NCBI GenBank assembly: GCA_947623455.1
Contig: OX392530.1
Coordinates: 1,277,501-1,341,500, forward strand
Length of the DNA stretch: 64,000 nucleotides
Origin: Mimachlamys varia
Taxonomy: Eukaryota; Mollusca; Bivalvia; Pectinida; Pectinidae
Direction of reading: 5' to 3'
A program made the position numbers and the translations under genes. A model generated the notes under the pieces. That model was not told the origin of the DNA and did not search any database. It worked only from the letters and a program-made list of their open reading frames with translations. Below are positions 13,501 to 22,879 of this stretch, piece by piece (the first letter of the stretch is position 1; the number at the start of each line of letters is the position of its first letter).

Positions 13501-16500
13501 GTATATGCTAACAGTACCGTATATACTAACAGTACCGTATATACTAACAGTACCGTATATGCTAACAGTACCGTATATACTAACAGTACCGTATATACTA
13601 ACAGTACCGTATATTCTAACAGTACCGTATATATTAACAGTACCGTATATACTAACAGTACCGTATATATTAACAGTACCGTATATATTAACAGTACCGT
13701 ATATACTAACAGTACCGTATATACTAACAGTACCGTATATACTAACAGTACCGTATATACTAACAGTACCGTATATATTAACAGTACCGTATATACTAAC
13801 AGTACCGTATATATTAACAGTACCGTATATACTAACAGTACCGTATATACTAACAGTATTATGTAATTGTAAATGGTTAGCAGTACCGTATATACTAACA
13901 GTACCGTATATACTAACAGTACCGTATATACTAACAGTACCGTATATACTAACAGTATTATGTAATTGTAAATGGTTAGCAGTACCGTATATACTAACAG
14001 TACCGTATATACTAACAGTACTATGTAATTGTAAATGATTAGCAGTACCGTATATACTAACAGTACTATGTAATTGTAAATGATTAGCAGTACCGTATAT
14101 ACTAACAGTACTATGTAATTGTAAATGATTAGCAGTACCGTATATACTAACAGTACTATGTAACTGTAAATGATTAGCAGTACCGTATATACTAACAGTA
14201 CCGTATATACTAACAGTACCGTATTTACTAACAGTACCGTATATACTAACAGTACTATGTAATTGTAAATGGTTAGCAGTACCGTATATACTAACAGTAC
14301 CGTATATACTAACAGTACCGTATATACTAACAGTACCGTATATACTAACAGTACCGTATATACTAACAGTACTATGTAATTGTAAATGATTAGCAGTACC
14401 GTATATACTAACAGTACTATGTAATTGTAAATGATTAGCAGTACCGTATATACTAACAGTACTATGTAATTGTAAATGGTTAGCAGTACCGTATATACTA
14501 ACAGTACCGTATATACTAACAGTACCGTATATACTAACAGTACCGTATATACTAACAGTACCGTATATACTAACAGTACCGTATATACTAACAGTACCGT
14601 ATATACTAACAGTACCGTATATACTAACAGTACCGTATATACTAACAGTACTATGTAATTGTAAATGATTAGCAGTACCGTATATACTAACAGTACTATG
14701 TAATTGTAAATGATTAGCAGTACCGTATATACTAACAGTACCGTATATACTAACAGTACTATGTAATTGTAAATGATTAGCAGTACCGTATATACTAACA
14801 GTACTATGTAATTGTAAATGATTAGCAGTACCGTATATACTAACAGTACTATGTAATTGTAAATGGTTAGCAGTACCGTATATACTAACAGTACCGTATA
14901 TACTAACAGTACCGTGTATACTAACAGAACCGTATATACTAACAGTACCGTATATACTAACAGTACCGTATATACTAACAGTACCGTGTATACTAACAGT
15001 ACCGTATATACTAACAGTACCGTATATACTAACAGTACCGTGTATACTAACAGTACCGTATATACTAACAGTACCGTATATACTAACAGTACCGTATATA
15101 CTAACAGTACCGTATATACTAACAGTACCGTATATACTAACAGTACCGTATATACTAACAGTACCGTATATACTAACAGTACCGTATATACTAACAGTAC
15201 TATGTAATTGTAAATGGTTAGCTGTACCGTATATACTAACAGTACCGTATATACTAACAGTACTATGTAATTGTAAATGGTTAGCTGTACCGTATATACT
15301 AACAGTACCGTATATACTAACAGTACCGTATATACTAACAGTACCGTATATACTAACAGTACCGTATATACTAACAGTACTATGTAATTGTAAATGGTTA
15401 GCAGTACCGTATATACTAACAGTACCGTATATACTAACAGTACCGTATATACTAACAGTACCGTATATACTAACAGTACCGTATATACTAACAGTACCGT
15501 ATATGCTAACAGTACTATGTAATTGTAAATGGTTAGCTGTACCGTATATACTAACAGTACCGTATATACTAACAGTACTATGTAATTGTAAATGGTTAGC
15601 AGTACCGTATATACTAACAGTACTATGTAATTGTAAATGATTAGCTGTACCGTATATACTAACAGTACCGTATATACTAACAGTACTATGTAATTGTAAA
15701 TGGTTAGCAGTACCGTATATACTAACAGTACCGTATATACTAACAGTACCGTATATACTAACAGTACTATGTAATTGTAAATGATTAGCAGTACCGTATA
15801 TACTAACAGTACTATGTAATTGTAAATGGTTAGCAGTACCGTATATACTAACAGTACCGTATATACTAACAGTACCGTATATACTAACAGTACTATGTAA
15901 TTGTAAATGGTTAGCAGTACCGTATATGCTAACAGTACCGTATATACTAATAGTACCGTATATACTAACAGTACCGTATATACTAACAGTACCGTATATA
16001 CTAACAGTACCGTATATACTAACAGTACTATGTAATTGTAAATGGTTAGCAGTACCGTATATGCTAACAGTACCGTATATACTAACAGTATTATGTAATT
16101 GTAAATGATTAGCAGTACCGTATATACTAACAGTACCGTATATACTAACAGTACCGTATATACTAACAGTACTATGTAATTGTAAATGATTAGCAGTACC
16201 GTATATACTAACAGTACCGTATATACTAACAGTACCGTATATACTAACAGTACCGTATATACTAACAGTACCGTATATACTAACAGTACCGTATATACTA
16301 ACAGTACCGTATATACTAACAGTACCGTATATACTAACAGTACCGTATATACTAACAGTACCGTATATACTAACAGTACCGTATATACTAACAGTACTAT
16401 GTAATTGTAAATGATTAGCTGTACCGTATATACTAACAGTACCGTATATACTAACAGTACCGTATATACTAACAGTACCGTATATACTAACAGTACCGTA

Positions 16501-19500
16501 TATACTAACAGTACCGTATATACTAACAGTACCGTATATACTAACAGTACTATGTAATTGTAAATGATTAGCAGTACCGTATATACTAACAGTACCGTAT
16601 ATACTAACAGTACCGTATATACTAACAGTACCGTATATACTAACAGTACCGTATATACTAACAGTACCGTATATACTAACAGTACCGTATATACTAACAG
16701 TACCGTATATACTAACAGTACCGTATATACTAACAGTACCGTATATACTAACAGTACCGTATATACTAACAGTACCGTATATACTAACAGTACCGTATAT
16801 ACTAACAGTACCGTATATACTAACAGTACCGTATATACTAACAGTACCGTATATACTAATAGTACCGTATATACTAACAGTACCGTATATACTAACAGTA
16901 CCGTATATACTAACAGTACCGTATATACTAACAGTACCATATATACTAACAGTACCGTATATACTAACAGTACCGTATATACTAACAGTACCGTATATAC
17001 TAACAGTACTATGTAACTGTAAATGGTTAGCAGTACCGTATATACTAACAGTACTATGTAACTGTAAATGGTTAGCAGTACCGTATATTCGCTTGTAGAT
17101 AAACTAAGAAGCCCAAGGATATCATTTAATGGATATCCGTCTGAAGATAGGGTACGAGTGACGTGGATATACCAGAATTGTGCTCGAGCAATGATCAGGA
17201 ACAGTAACTCTGTACATTACAATGTTACAAGCTGCTCATCAGATACATGTGAAGGTAGGATCACACTGCTACTCTTCTCATCTCACTGTGGATGTGATGT
17301 GCTGAAAGTACATTTTTCATTAAAAAAAGTCTTGGATTCCACAATCTTGACTCTTAAAGAGCTTTACGCACCTAGTCCTTCTGCTTCTTCATTTGTTTAG
17401 AAAAAATCGATTCCCACCTTTTGGCCCCTGGCGTTACTGCCTAGTCCAAGAAGGACGAATCAGCTTTATGATACAGTGTAATTTTTTTTCGGCATACTGT
17501 ATCTATTACTAAATTTAAAGGCCCAATATACGTACATGTAACTTCAGGGAAATTTTCGTGATTCTGAAAAATTCTGAAAAAAATTCAGTTGATAACCATG
17601 CAAAAATAAGCCTAAAACGAAGTAAACATGAGCGGTAACTAACAAGAAACTTTTGACAAAAAAATCGAAAGAATTGAAAATAATTCAGGTGGGGCCCACT
17701 TCAACAACAAACCGAAGGTAGAAGACGGTTCGAAATGGACGCGTGTTTACAAATAGCGTGTTTCAACTGCTGCTGTACCGGTAACCGCGAAAGAATTCAT
17801 CTTGAATATTGCTGATATCAGTTAATCTTAACTAAATCTATAAATATGATAAGTTATTAGGCTTGTTTTTCTCTTCAACTTTTGCCGAAAGTTACGTATA
17901 TTGGGCCTTTAAATGATGTAGCATGTGTGTGTGTGTGTGTGTAACGTCATCTTTCTATATGTAAATTACTTCCTTCATGACATAACCCGGAAGTGTAAAA
18001 CGTCAGTTCATGATTACATGTAAGTTAAAAAATACTCTGACACCCGTTTGAAATGAAAATGAATCTCATTCAATACTTATATTTTATCCATCGGTAAGAG
18101 CTCAGCACTGACCAAGCCTTTGTCGACTTACATTCCATCTTCGCCGGACAGGACGTCTGTGTAAAAATTGCTGTAAGCCTGGATACAGTGGCTGGACCAA
18201 CCAGTAGCTCAAACTGCTATACCCAGTCCTTACAAGGTGAGATAACACACAGACTCATTTAACAGGTCGCAACTATGCAGATTGTTTATCAAAAACTATA
18301 TACAGGTAACAAGTATCTGTGTTACTTTATATCTACAGGTAACAAGTATCTGTGTTACTTTATATCTACAGGTAACAGGCATCTGTGTTACTTTATATCT
18401 ACAGGTAACAAGTATCTGTGTTACTCTATATCCACAGGTAACAAGTATCTGTGTTACTCTATATCCACAGGTAACAAGTATCTGTGTTACTCTATATCCA
18501 CAGGTAACAAGTATCTGTGTTACTCTATATCCACAGGTAACAAGTATCTGTGTTACTTTATATCTACAGGTAACAAGTATCTATGTTTCTCTATAACCAC
18601 AGGTAACAAGTTTCTGTGTTACTTTATATCTACAGGTAACAAGTATCTGTGTTACTTAATATCTACAGGTAACAAGTATCTGTGTTACTTTATATCCACA
18701 GGTAACAAGTATCTGTGTTACTCTATATCCACAGGTAACAAGTATCTGTGTTACTCTATATCTACAGGTAACAAGTATCTGTGTTACTCTATATCCACAG
18801 GTAACAAGTATCTGTGTTACTCTATATCTACAGGTAACAAGTATCTGTGTTACTCTATATCTACAGGTAACAAGTATCTGTGTTACTCTATATCTACAGG
18901 TAACAAGTATCTGTGTTACTCTATATCTACAGGTAACAAGTATCTGTGTTACTCTATATCTACAGGTAACAAGTATCTGTGTTACTCTATATCCACAGGT
19001 AACAAGTATCTGTGTTACTCTATATCTACAGGTAACAAGTATCTGTGTTACTCTATATCCACAGGTAACAAGTATCTGTGTTACTCTATATCTACAGGTA
19101 ACAAGTATCTGTGTTACTCTATATCTACAGGTAACAAGTATCTGTGTTACTCTATATCTACAGGTAACAAGTATCTTTGTTACTCTATATCTACAGGTAA
19201 CAAGTATCTGTGTTACTCTATATCTACAGGTAACAAGTATCTGTGTTACTTTATATCTACAGGTAACAAGTATCTGTGTTACTTAATATCTACAGGTAAC
19301 AAGTATCTGTGTTACTTTATATCCACAGGTAACAAGTATCTGTGTTACTCTATATCCACAGGTAACAAGTATCTGTGTTACTCTATATCCACAGGTAACA
19401 AGTATCTGTGTTACTCTATATCCACAGTTAACAAGTATCTGTGTTACTTTATATCTACAGGTAACAAGTATCTGTGTTACTCTATATCTACAGGTAACAA

Positions 19501-21947
19501 GTATCTGTGTTACTTTATATCCGCAGGTAACAAGTATCTGTGTTACTCTATATCCACAGGTAACAAGTATCTGTGTTACTTTACAGGTAACAAGCATCTG
19601 TGTTACTTTACAGGTAACAAGTAACTTTGTTACTCTATATCCACAGGTAACAGGTATCTGTGTTACTCTATATCTACAGGTTACAAGTATCTGTGTTACT
19701 CTATATCTACAGGTAACAAGTATCTGTGTTACTTTATATCTACAGATAACAAGTATCTATGTTACTTTATATCTACAGGTAACAAGTATCTATGTTACTT
19801 TATATCTACAGGTAACAAGTATCTGTGTTACTTTATATCTACAGGTAACAAGTACCTTTGTTACTCTATATCCACAGGTAACAAGTATCTATGTTACTCT
19901 ATAACCACAGGTAACAAGTATCTATGTTACTCTATAACCACAGGTAACAAGTATCTATGTTACTCTATAACCACAGGTAACAAGTATCTGTGTTTCTTTG
20001 TATCTACAGGTAACAAGTATCTATGTTACTCTATAACCACAGGTAACAAGTATCTATGTTAATCTATATCCACAGGTAACAAGTATCCCGTGCACGCTGT
20101 ACTGGTTGTCCTCACCACACTATCAGGAGTAGCTGTATTGATATTAATAGTCACTATTTCATGGTAAGTGTCATTGGGCAACGTACGTTCTCTGTCTCAC
20201 ATCTGTAATATTGGTTTTCAACTTCGTGTTCTGATTTCGTCCTCATGTAATTCTTCTATTCACATTTGTTTTTCAATCTTTCGGAAATAGTGTCGCCTTC
20301 AGGTGGTGGAAAAAGCCGGTTAAACTTGGAATACCAACGGTGAGCTATATACATTGATTTATGATTTTTGTTCGTTTTCTATTTGATCAAAATAAACATC
20401 ATAACACTCTTTTGGCATAAGCCACGAAATTATCTTAACCGTACACGTTCAAATATCAATATGCTGATGTTATTACAAGTGTATGTTCTTGATTGTTTCG
20501 CAATAATTCAAATTCCAACAAAGTTGTCTTTTGAACCTTTTTCGTTATCACATCAAACATGTTAACTTATGTCCTGTAATGGTGAAAAGAACTTCTGAAT
20601 TTTCGTTAGAGATTAAAGTACTAAAGCTACATTTTGCCTGTCGATAAAATATCAGGCTCAATATGTTTTCTATCATAAGGATGATTTTGAGTTTTTTTTT
20701 TACTTGACTTGGTAATACAGAAAGCCGTTTGTTTAAGAAATATTAAATGTACAATACGAGGTTTTTGGAATTTGAATGTAACAATGGTATGGTTAGTGTG
20801 GTAACTATGTCTATATATCTTTGTTGTTAAGAAAACATTTAAATCTGCTTCAAAGAACACAAAACCATTAAAGCTATTACTTCGTTGACCAAGATAAGTT
20901 TTTATACTGACGACACAGATATTATAGGATGAGTTAAACCTATAGTTACATCTCAGAAATTAGATCAATGAATTAAACAGTGTTGTTTTGATTATCATAA
21001 CAGTTTCACAATCTCGATATTAAAAAAATCTTTTGTATTTTATTGTTGTTTCATATCAATGATACTTATATTGTAGTTTGAAGATAAGTTAAGCATTTTT
21101 ATGAAAACAGATTTCTACGAGGAGTGACGAACGCGACCAGTCAGCTACAGGCGATAGTCACCGACCACTAGTAACCGTAAGTCTTCCTACCTATATATCA
21201 CTCTTGTAAATAGTTTGAATGTTTGGTCCTTTGTTAGAAAAACTTGCAGGAGATCACAGGCACGTGACTCGTAGAGGAACATTGACAGATAATTATAATT
21301 CAATGATTTACCAAAAAACTTGTTACTGAATTATATTCCTAAACGGATATTTTACATGTTATGGCTGATTATGGCCACATCGTGTTGGCGCGTCGGTGCG
21401 TTCTCAATTTGGAGCGTTCTTACGTTGGCGCGTTCTTAATTTGGCGCGTTCTTACTTTGGTGCGTTCTTACTTCGGTGCGTTCTCAATTTGGCGCATTCT
21501 CACTTTGGCGTTCTTCGGCGCGGGCCCACTTCGCGACAACACGTGATTTGTCGTCTTGTTTCAAACTGCGGAATAGCGCCAACACGCCAACATTACATGG
21601 CCTTAATCAGTCATCATTGTTACGGATATGTGGTATGACTGACACCTTATACGTATGGGACTTAAAGAAAACATTGGCGTACTTGCCTATTGTGTCTTGT
21701 TGTACAGTACTGGAGAATAGTTTTCAGTAATAAGTTCGGGTTTGAATTTCTTTGGATACAGTACCTTACTTATCGAGCATTTTATTTGATTTTCGAATCT
21801 GGACTTAAATATTTATATATAAATAACATGCAGAGACGAACTTGAATGATATATTTCACAATCCATTTCATCTAGAACGGCAGTGCAGTATCTTCAGGGA
21901 GGACCACCCTCACTGCAGAGTCGGCGCTGATAGCCAACGACAGATAA
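1405..21947 (+). CDS. gene A: class I cytokine receptor-like transmembrane protein (5' partial, 15 exons)
   Basis: Predicted single-pass cell-surface receptor. Joined exons (1405-1519, 1941-2131, 2269-2376, 3480-3622, 6302-6503, 7064-7155, 7443-7659, 12109-12257, 12489-12675, 17099-17254, 18099-18236, 20076-20163, 20291-20339, 21111-21176, 21876-21947) give 656 residues in one frame. Order: Cys-rich cytokine-receptor domain with C-x-W motifs (TCSW, TCTW); a fibronectin III domain ending in a WSxWS-like YWSDSQ; three more FnIII domains; a membrane helix; a 60-residue tail. Exons for the second to fourth domains follow a phase 1-0-1 pattern, as is usual for this family. This matches the gp130/Domeless class by layout, but no orthologue is claimed. 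The tail has no tyrosine. The signal peptide exon is not in view. Exon 3's 3' end and exon 11's 5' end are the weakest joins. Introns hold large tandem arrays. Confidence 0.8.
1941..2131 (+). CDS. gene A exon 2
   Basis: Starts after GAAAG at 1940 and completes the split Trp codon. Encodes a second Cys pair, CPELTSDTCTW, then a beta-strand-like region (SVRLELWSDN). Donor AAAG/GTGGGC, phase 1. Confidence 0.75.
2269..2376 (+). CDS. gene A exon 3 (3' end uncertain)
   Basis: Acceptor CTCGCAG at 2268 in phase 1. Encodes YVKLNVTAMPTGCNYHVYS, a likely last strand of the N-terminal domain. The frame stays open to about 2468, and phase-0 donors also exist (for example at 2400). I chose CGA/GTGATA because it gives the phase 1 needed by exon 4. 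Confidence 0.5.
2600..3430 (-). mobile_element. Rep-A retroelement fragment: reverse transcriptase region (Penelope-like)
   Basis: On the minus strand a frame from 3424 down to 3077 contains FGGKIFQQTVGIPMGTNCAP, a conserved reverse transcriptase block of a family common in marine invertebrates. Further decayed RT sequence follows toward 2880 (a YIDD-like region with frameshifts). It lies in the intron between exons 3 and 4 of gene A. The Penelope-like assignment is from memory of the family; it is broken and inactive. Confidence 0.65.
3480..3622 (+). CDS. gene A exon 4: FnIII domain 2, first half
   Basis: Acceptor TTGTTACAG at 3479, phase 1. Begins KPATVSDLVARP, a typical start of a fibronectin III domain, with the buried Trp in FAQW. 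Donor AAG/GTAATG, phase 0. Confidence 0.9.
3692..4380. repeat. 40-bp minisatellite in intron 4 of gene A
   Basis: About 17 copies of a 40-bp unit (core AATAGCCATCCATGTTATAA then GTCTACAGACAAACTTGGTC), with few substitutions. It begins about 70 bp after the exon 4 donor and does not include exon sequence. Confidence 0.95.
4405..4605. repeat. 24-bp short tandem repeat
   Basis: About seven degenerate copies of a 24-bp unit built on ACTTTGGTAAAATATAGAT, adjoining the 40-bp array. Confidence 0.85.
4606..5090. other. intron sequence, nothing recognised
   Basis: AT-rich intron 4 sequence with no supported exon or repeat. Confidence 0.5.
5095..5640 (+). mobile_element. Rep-A fragment: 3' coding end plus 3' tail
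   Basis: A plus-strand frame at about 5120-5275 reads LYDKRDDFNF, DSNIPDSPTYGVYMSQLIRY and RACSRYRDF, the C-terminal region of the Rep-A reverse transcriptase, broken by a stop. It is followed by the common 3' tail (GGTGTCGTCGATGAAGCAG, CATGTAGATCTTTC, AATCGATTTTGAGTTCGG, TGTTGACGCTTTG). Other copies are listed below. Confidence 0.75.
5641..6301. other. intron sequence, nothing recognised
   Basis: AT-rich end of intron 4; no repeat or exon identified before the acceptor at 6301. Confidence 0.5.
6302..6503 (+). CDS. gene A exon 5: FnIII domain 2, second half with WSxWS-like motif
   Basis: Acceptor TATTTACAG, phase 0. Encodes YTNVTFCNLSYFVNYTISVT followed by GYWSDSQTINAVTP. WSDSQ sits where class I cytokine receptors have WSxWS, so it is a degenerate version. 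Donor CAG/GTGAGA, phase 1. Confidence 0.9.
6523..6960 (+). repeat. Rep-B interspersed repeat (copy 1)
   Basis: A roughly 330-bp dispersed repeat marked by GGACGAAACAGCTGTATGAT and ending GTGTGTGTTACGTCATCTTT. The last 45 bp of the element also occur just upstream (6523-6566), giving an end-to-end partial tandem copy. Non-coding; probably a retroposed 3' end. Confidence 0.8.
7064..7155 (+). CDS. gene A exon 6: FnIII domain 3, first half
   Basis: Acceptor TTTGTTTCAG, phase 1. Encodes PSGPPHLPPGGYTLSAVN and ARVYWA. Donor GCG/GTATGT, phase 0. Confidence 0.85.
7250..7320 (+). mobile_element. Rep-A 3' tail remnant
   Basis: Short copy of the tail: TTGAGTTCGGATTATGGTTT and TGTTGACGCTTTGGTATTCT. Confidence 0.75.
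7443..7659 (+). CDS. gene A exon 7: FnIII domain 3, second half
   Basis: Acceptor TGTTTACACAG, phase 0. Encodes TMTYELEAVP, then ITYTCSYNITIWTRNEIG, the G-strand-like end of an FnIII domain. Donor AACAGAATG/GTAAAT, phase 1. This donor seeds the following array. Confidence 0.88.
7641..8955 (+). repeat. 41-bp array derived from exon 7 / intron 7 donor junction
   Basis: About 31 copies of a 41-bp unit: GTAAGTATACGTACAATGTA then AGCTTCTGTTAGAACAGAATG. The second part matches the last 19 bases of exon 7 (7641-7659) with few changes, so each unit holds a donor-like AATG/GTAAGT. 41 is not a multiple of 3 and the unit contains an in-frame stop (TTAG), so use of a downstream donor would truncate the protein. 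Confidence 0.92.
9045..9465 (-). mobile_element. Rep-A fragment (reverse orientation)
   Basis: Reverse-complement copy of the Rep-A tail and preceding end of the reading frame; GTTCCGGAAGAG, CGTCTTCTGCTTCATCGACG and GATGGCGACCATAAAACTTG are diagnostic. It starts at CAGAGAATACCAAAGCG. Confidence 0.85.
9675..9975 (+). repeat. Rep-B copy 2
   Basis: GTGGCACGGTACATAATATA through GTGTGTGTTACGTCATCTTC; same structure as copy 1. Confidence 0.85.
10300..10485 (+). mobile_element. Rep-A 3' tail copy
   Basis: GGCGGGTGTCGTCGATGAAG through TTCGGTATTCCCTAATTTAT, a 5'-truncated plus-strand tail. Confidence 0.85.
10555..11062. repeat. 47-bp minisatellite in intron 7 of gene A
   Basis: About ten nearly identical copies of a 47-bp unit (TACTGATATTGTGCCCGTGA, GTTGCTGAGATAAAGGGCTA, CATATGT). 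It is not at a splice junction. Confidence 0.95.
11063..11480. other. intron sequence, nothing recognised
   Basis: AT-rich part of intron 7 without exon or repeat evidence. Confidence 0.5.
11490..11815 (+). mobile_element. Rep-A fragment, plus strand
   Basis: Starts in the end of the coding part (ATGAAGATGGACGTTTTTGA) and runs through the whole tail to GGTATTCTCTTATTTATTT. Confidence 0.85.
11850..12070. mobile_element. two Rep-A tails in inverted orientation
   Basis: 11855-11983 is a minus-strand tail (CAGAGAATACCAAAGG ... GCGTCTTCTGCTT) joined directly to a plus-strand tail (TTCTTTTGTTCCTATTTTGC ... TTTGGTATTCTCTGG). The pair can fold into a hairpin just upstream of the exon 8 acceptor. 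Confidence 0.8.
12109..12257 (+). CDS. gene A exon 8: FnIII domain 4, first half
   Basis: Acceptor GTTGATAG, phase 1. Encodes LPRPREVFRSEG, VTISWLKPKD and YTVYWCP. Donor AAG/GTATGT, phase 0. Confidence 0.88.
12489..12675 (+). CDS. gene A exon 9: FnIII domain 4, second half
   Basis: Acceptor TTATTTTAG, phase 0. Encodes GSFNYTTVSSP and NITYMYGVSADLTING, with the end in FVWTDCSML. Donor TCAG/GTCAGG, phase 1. Confidence 0.88.
12676..13454. other. intron 9 sequence, nothing recognised
   Basis: No exon or repeat seen before the 18-bp array. Confidence 0.5.
13455..17090. repeat. 3.6-kb array of 18-bp and 27-bp units abutting an acceptor
   Basis: Two unit types alternate: an 18-mer CAGTACCGTATATACTAA and a 27-mer CAGTACTATGTAATTGTAAA plus TGGTTAG or TGATTAG. 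Both lengths are multiples of 9, so reading frames stay open for kilobases on both strands (an 1170-codon minus-strand frame reads LLVYTV repeats). Most 18-mers contribute TACTAACAG, a perfect branch-point motif followed by AG. The array ends 8 to 10 bases before the exon 10 acceptor at 17098. Confidence 0.95.
17099..17254 (+). CDS. gene A exon 10: FnIII domain 5, first half
   Basis: Acceptor TTCGCTTGTAG, phase 1. Encodes RSPRISFNGYPSEDRVRVTW and HYNVTSCSSDTC. Donor GAAG/GTAGGA, phase 1, unlike the phase-0 internal introns of the other FnIII domains. Confidence 0.8.
17325..17965 (+). repeat. Rep-B copy 3, interrupted by an insertion
   Basis: Rep-B sequence (CTTTACGCACCTAGTCCTTC, AAGAAGGACGAATCAGCTTT) runs to 17519 and resumes at 17908 to end at AACGTCATCTTTCT. 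A 388-bp element separates the halves. Confidence 0.8.
17520..17907. mobile_element. short inverted-repeat DNA element (MITE-like)
   Basis: Begins GGCCCAATATACGTA and ends with its perfect reverse complement TACGTATATTGGGCC. Flanked on both sides by TTTAAA (17514-17519 and 17908-17913), a probable target duplication, or TTAA within it. No coding capacity. Removing it restores a continuous Rep-B copy, which supports insertion. Confidence 0.8.
18099..18236 (+). CDS. gene A exon 11: FnIII domain 5, second half (5' end uncertain)
   Basis: Open frame TDQAFVDLHSIFAGQDVCVK then IAVSLDTVAGPTSSSNCYTQ. The acceptor is weak; GGTAAG/AG at 18098 gives the required phase 1, while CTCAG at 18105 would give phase 2. 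Donor CAAG/GTGAGA, phase 1. Confidence 0.7.
18306..20080 (+). repeat. 33-bp array derived from the exon 12 acceptor junction
   Basis: About 53 copies of a 33-bp unit: GTAACAAGTATCTGTGTTAC, TCTATATCTACAG. The last copy runs into exon 12, whose first bases are GTAACAAGTAT, so each unit carries a full CTATATCTACAG/GTAACAAG acceptor-like junction. The frame matches exon 12: extra units would read GNKYLCYSIST, except that the last unit (20043-20075) has a TAA in that frame. Confidence 0.93.
20076..20163 (+). CDS. gene A exon 12: membrane segment
   Basis: Acceptor TATATCCACAG at 20075, phase 1. Encodes GNKYPVHAVLVVLTTL then SGVAVLILIVTIS, a hydrophobic stretch of about 23 residues. Donor ATG/GTAAGT, phase 2. 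Confidence 0.9.
20291..20339 (+). CDS. gene A exon 13: juxtamembrane
   Basis: Acceptor GGAAATAG, phase 2. Encodes CVAFRWWKKPVKLGIPT, basic and Trp-rich just inside the membrane. The Pro-containing end is where a Box 1 JAK-binding motif would lie; I cannot confirm it. Donor ACG/GTGAGC, phase 0. Confidence 0.85.
20340..21110. other. intron 13, nothing recognised
   Basis: AT-rich intron; short open frames on both strands have no recognisable content. Confidence 0.5.
21111..21176 (+). CDS. gene A exon 14: cytoplasmic tail
   Basis: Acceptor GAAAACAG, phase 0; 22 codons rich in Ser, Arg and Asp, no Tyr. Donor ACC/GTAAGT, phase 0. Confidence 0.85.
21391..21515. repeat. 17-bp degenerate tandem repeat
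   Basis: About seven copies of a unit like GCGCGTTCTTACTTTGG in intron 14, GC-richer than its surroundings. Confidence 0.8.
21876..21947 (+). CDS. gene A exon 15: C-terminus and stop
   Basis: Acceptor CATTTCATCTAG, phase 0. Encodes 23 residues (start NGSAVSSGRTTL, end LIANDR) and TAA at 21945-21947. No Tyr and no STAT-docking motif. Confidence 0.85.
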   Translation, partial: NGSAVSSGRTTLTAESALIANDR

Positions 21948-22340
21948 ACAATTAAATAAAAACCACTACATGTATTTGATTAAGTGAAACGTTATAAGTC
22001 TGGCTGACGTCACTGCCCACGTGTCGTGTACTTGCGGTGTGTATGAACATGGTTGAATTAAATGAAAGCAACGGAAAAGTTGTAAATCACTTCCAACTCC
22101 ATAGGTGATAAGAGTGTGGCCAACTTTGATCAATTTCTAGTGTTTTGTTCTTGGTAAATATATCTTGATAAGAGTGTGGCCAACTTTGATCAATTTCTAG
22201 TATTTTGTTCTTGGTAAATATATCTTGATAAGAGTGTGGCCAAATTTGATCAATTTCTAGTGTCGTGTTCTTGGTAAAGATCCTTACACATAATTTTGTA
22301 ATATTTTCGGTTAACCAGAATTTTGTTTTATTGAAACAAA
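21948..22340 (+). other. gene A 3' untranslated region and three 60-bp repeats
   Basis: AATAAA lies at 21955-21960, only 8 bases after the stop, so the true poly(A) site may be further on. From 22107 to 22284 a 60-bp unit (GATAAGAGTGTGGCCAACTT...) occurs three times with few differences. Confidence 0.6.
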
Positions 22341-22879
22341 CATCATTGTATTGTAAATATGTTACTGTTTTAATGTTATTGTAAAAAATGAAACTGCATT
22401 TGGTAACAAATTATTCCTCCAATCTCTTACCTCTGACAACTCATTGTTTCTAGTTGTCATACACCTCTGTGTTACCTCAGCTTTTTGTCACATCCAATCG
22501 CTAGATTAGTAATTGATGATTTAAATATATAATTTTATTTTGGGATATATTCAATTTGTTGCAATGTGTTTGTATGAAATATCCTTCCGTATATGACGTA
22601 ATAAGATTTTATATAAAAATGTGGAGTAAATATACTTCATTAAATGCAATATATATTTTTTATGATATATTAAGAAAAAGTTTACTTTTGTATTTTTGTT
22701 ATATGTTTTCTATACTTTAAATCTTAAATAACTTACTGTTAAATCTTTGTTTACTGTATATAAATTATCAATATGGTAACCGTGTTTTATCCAGTAGTTA
22801 CATGTGTGATACATTCAGTGAAAAAGCGAATGTGTTGTCCGTCCATATTTCTTCCAAGTACATGTTTATTTATACATCT

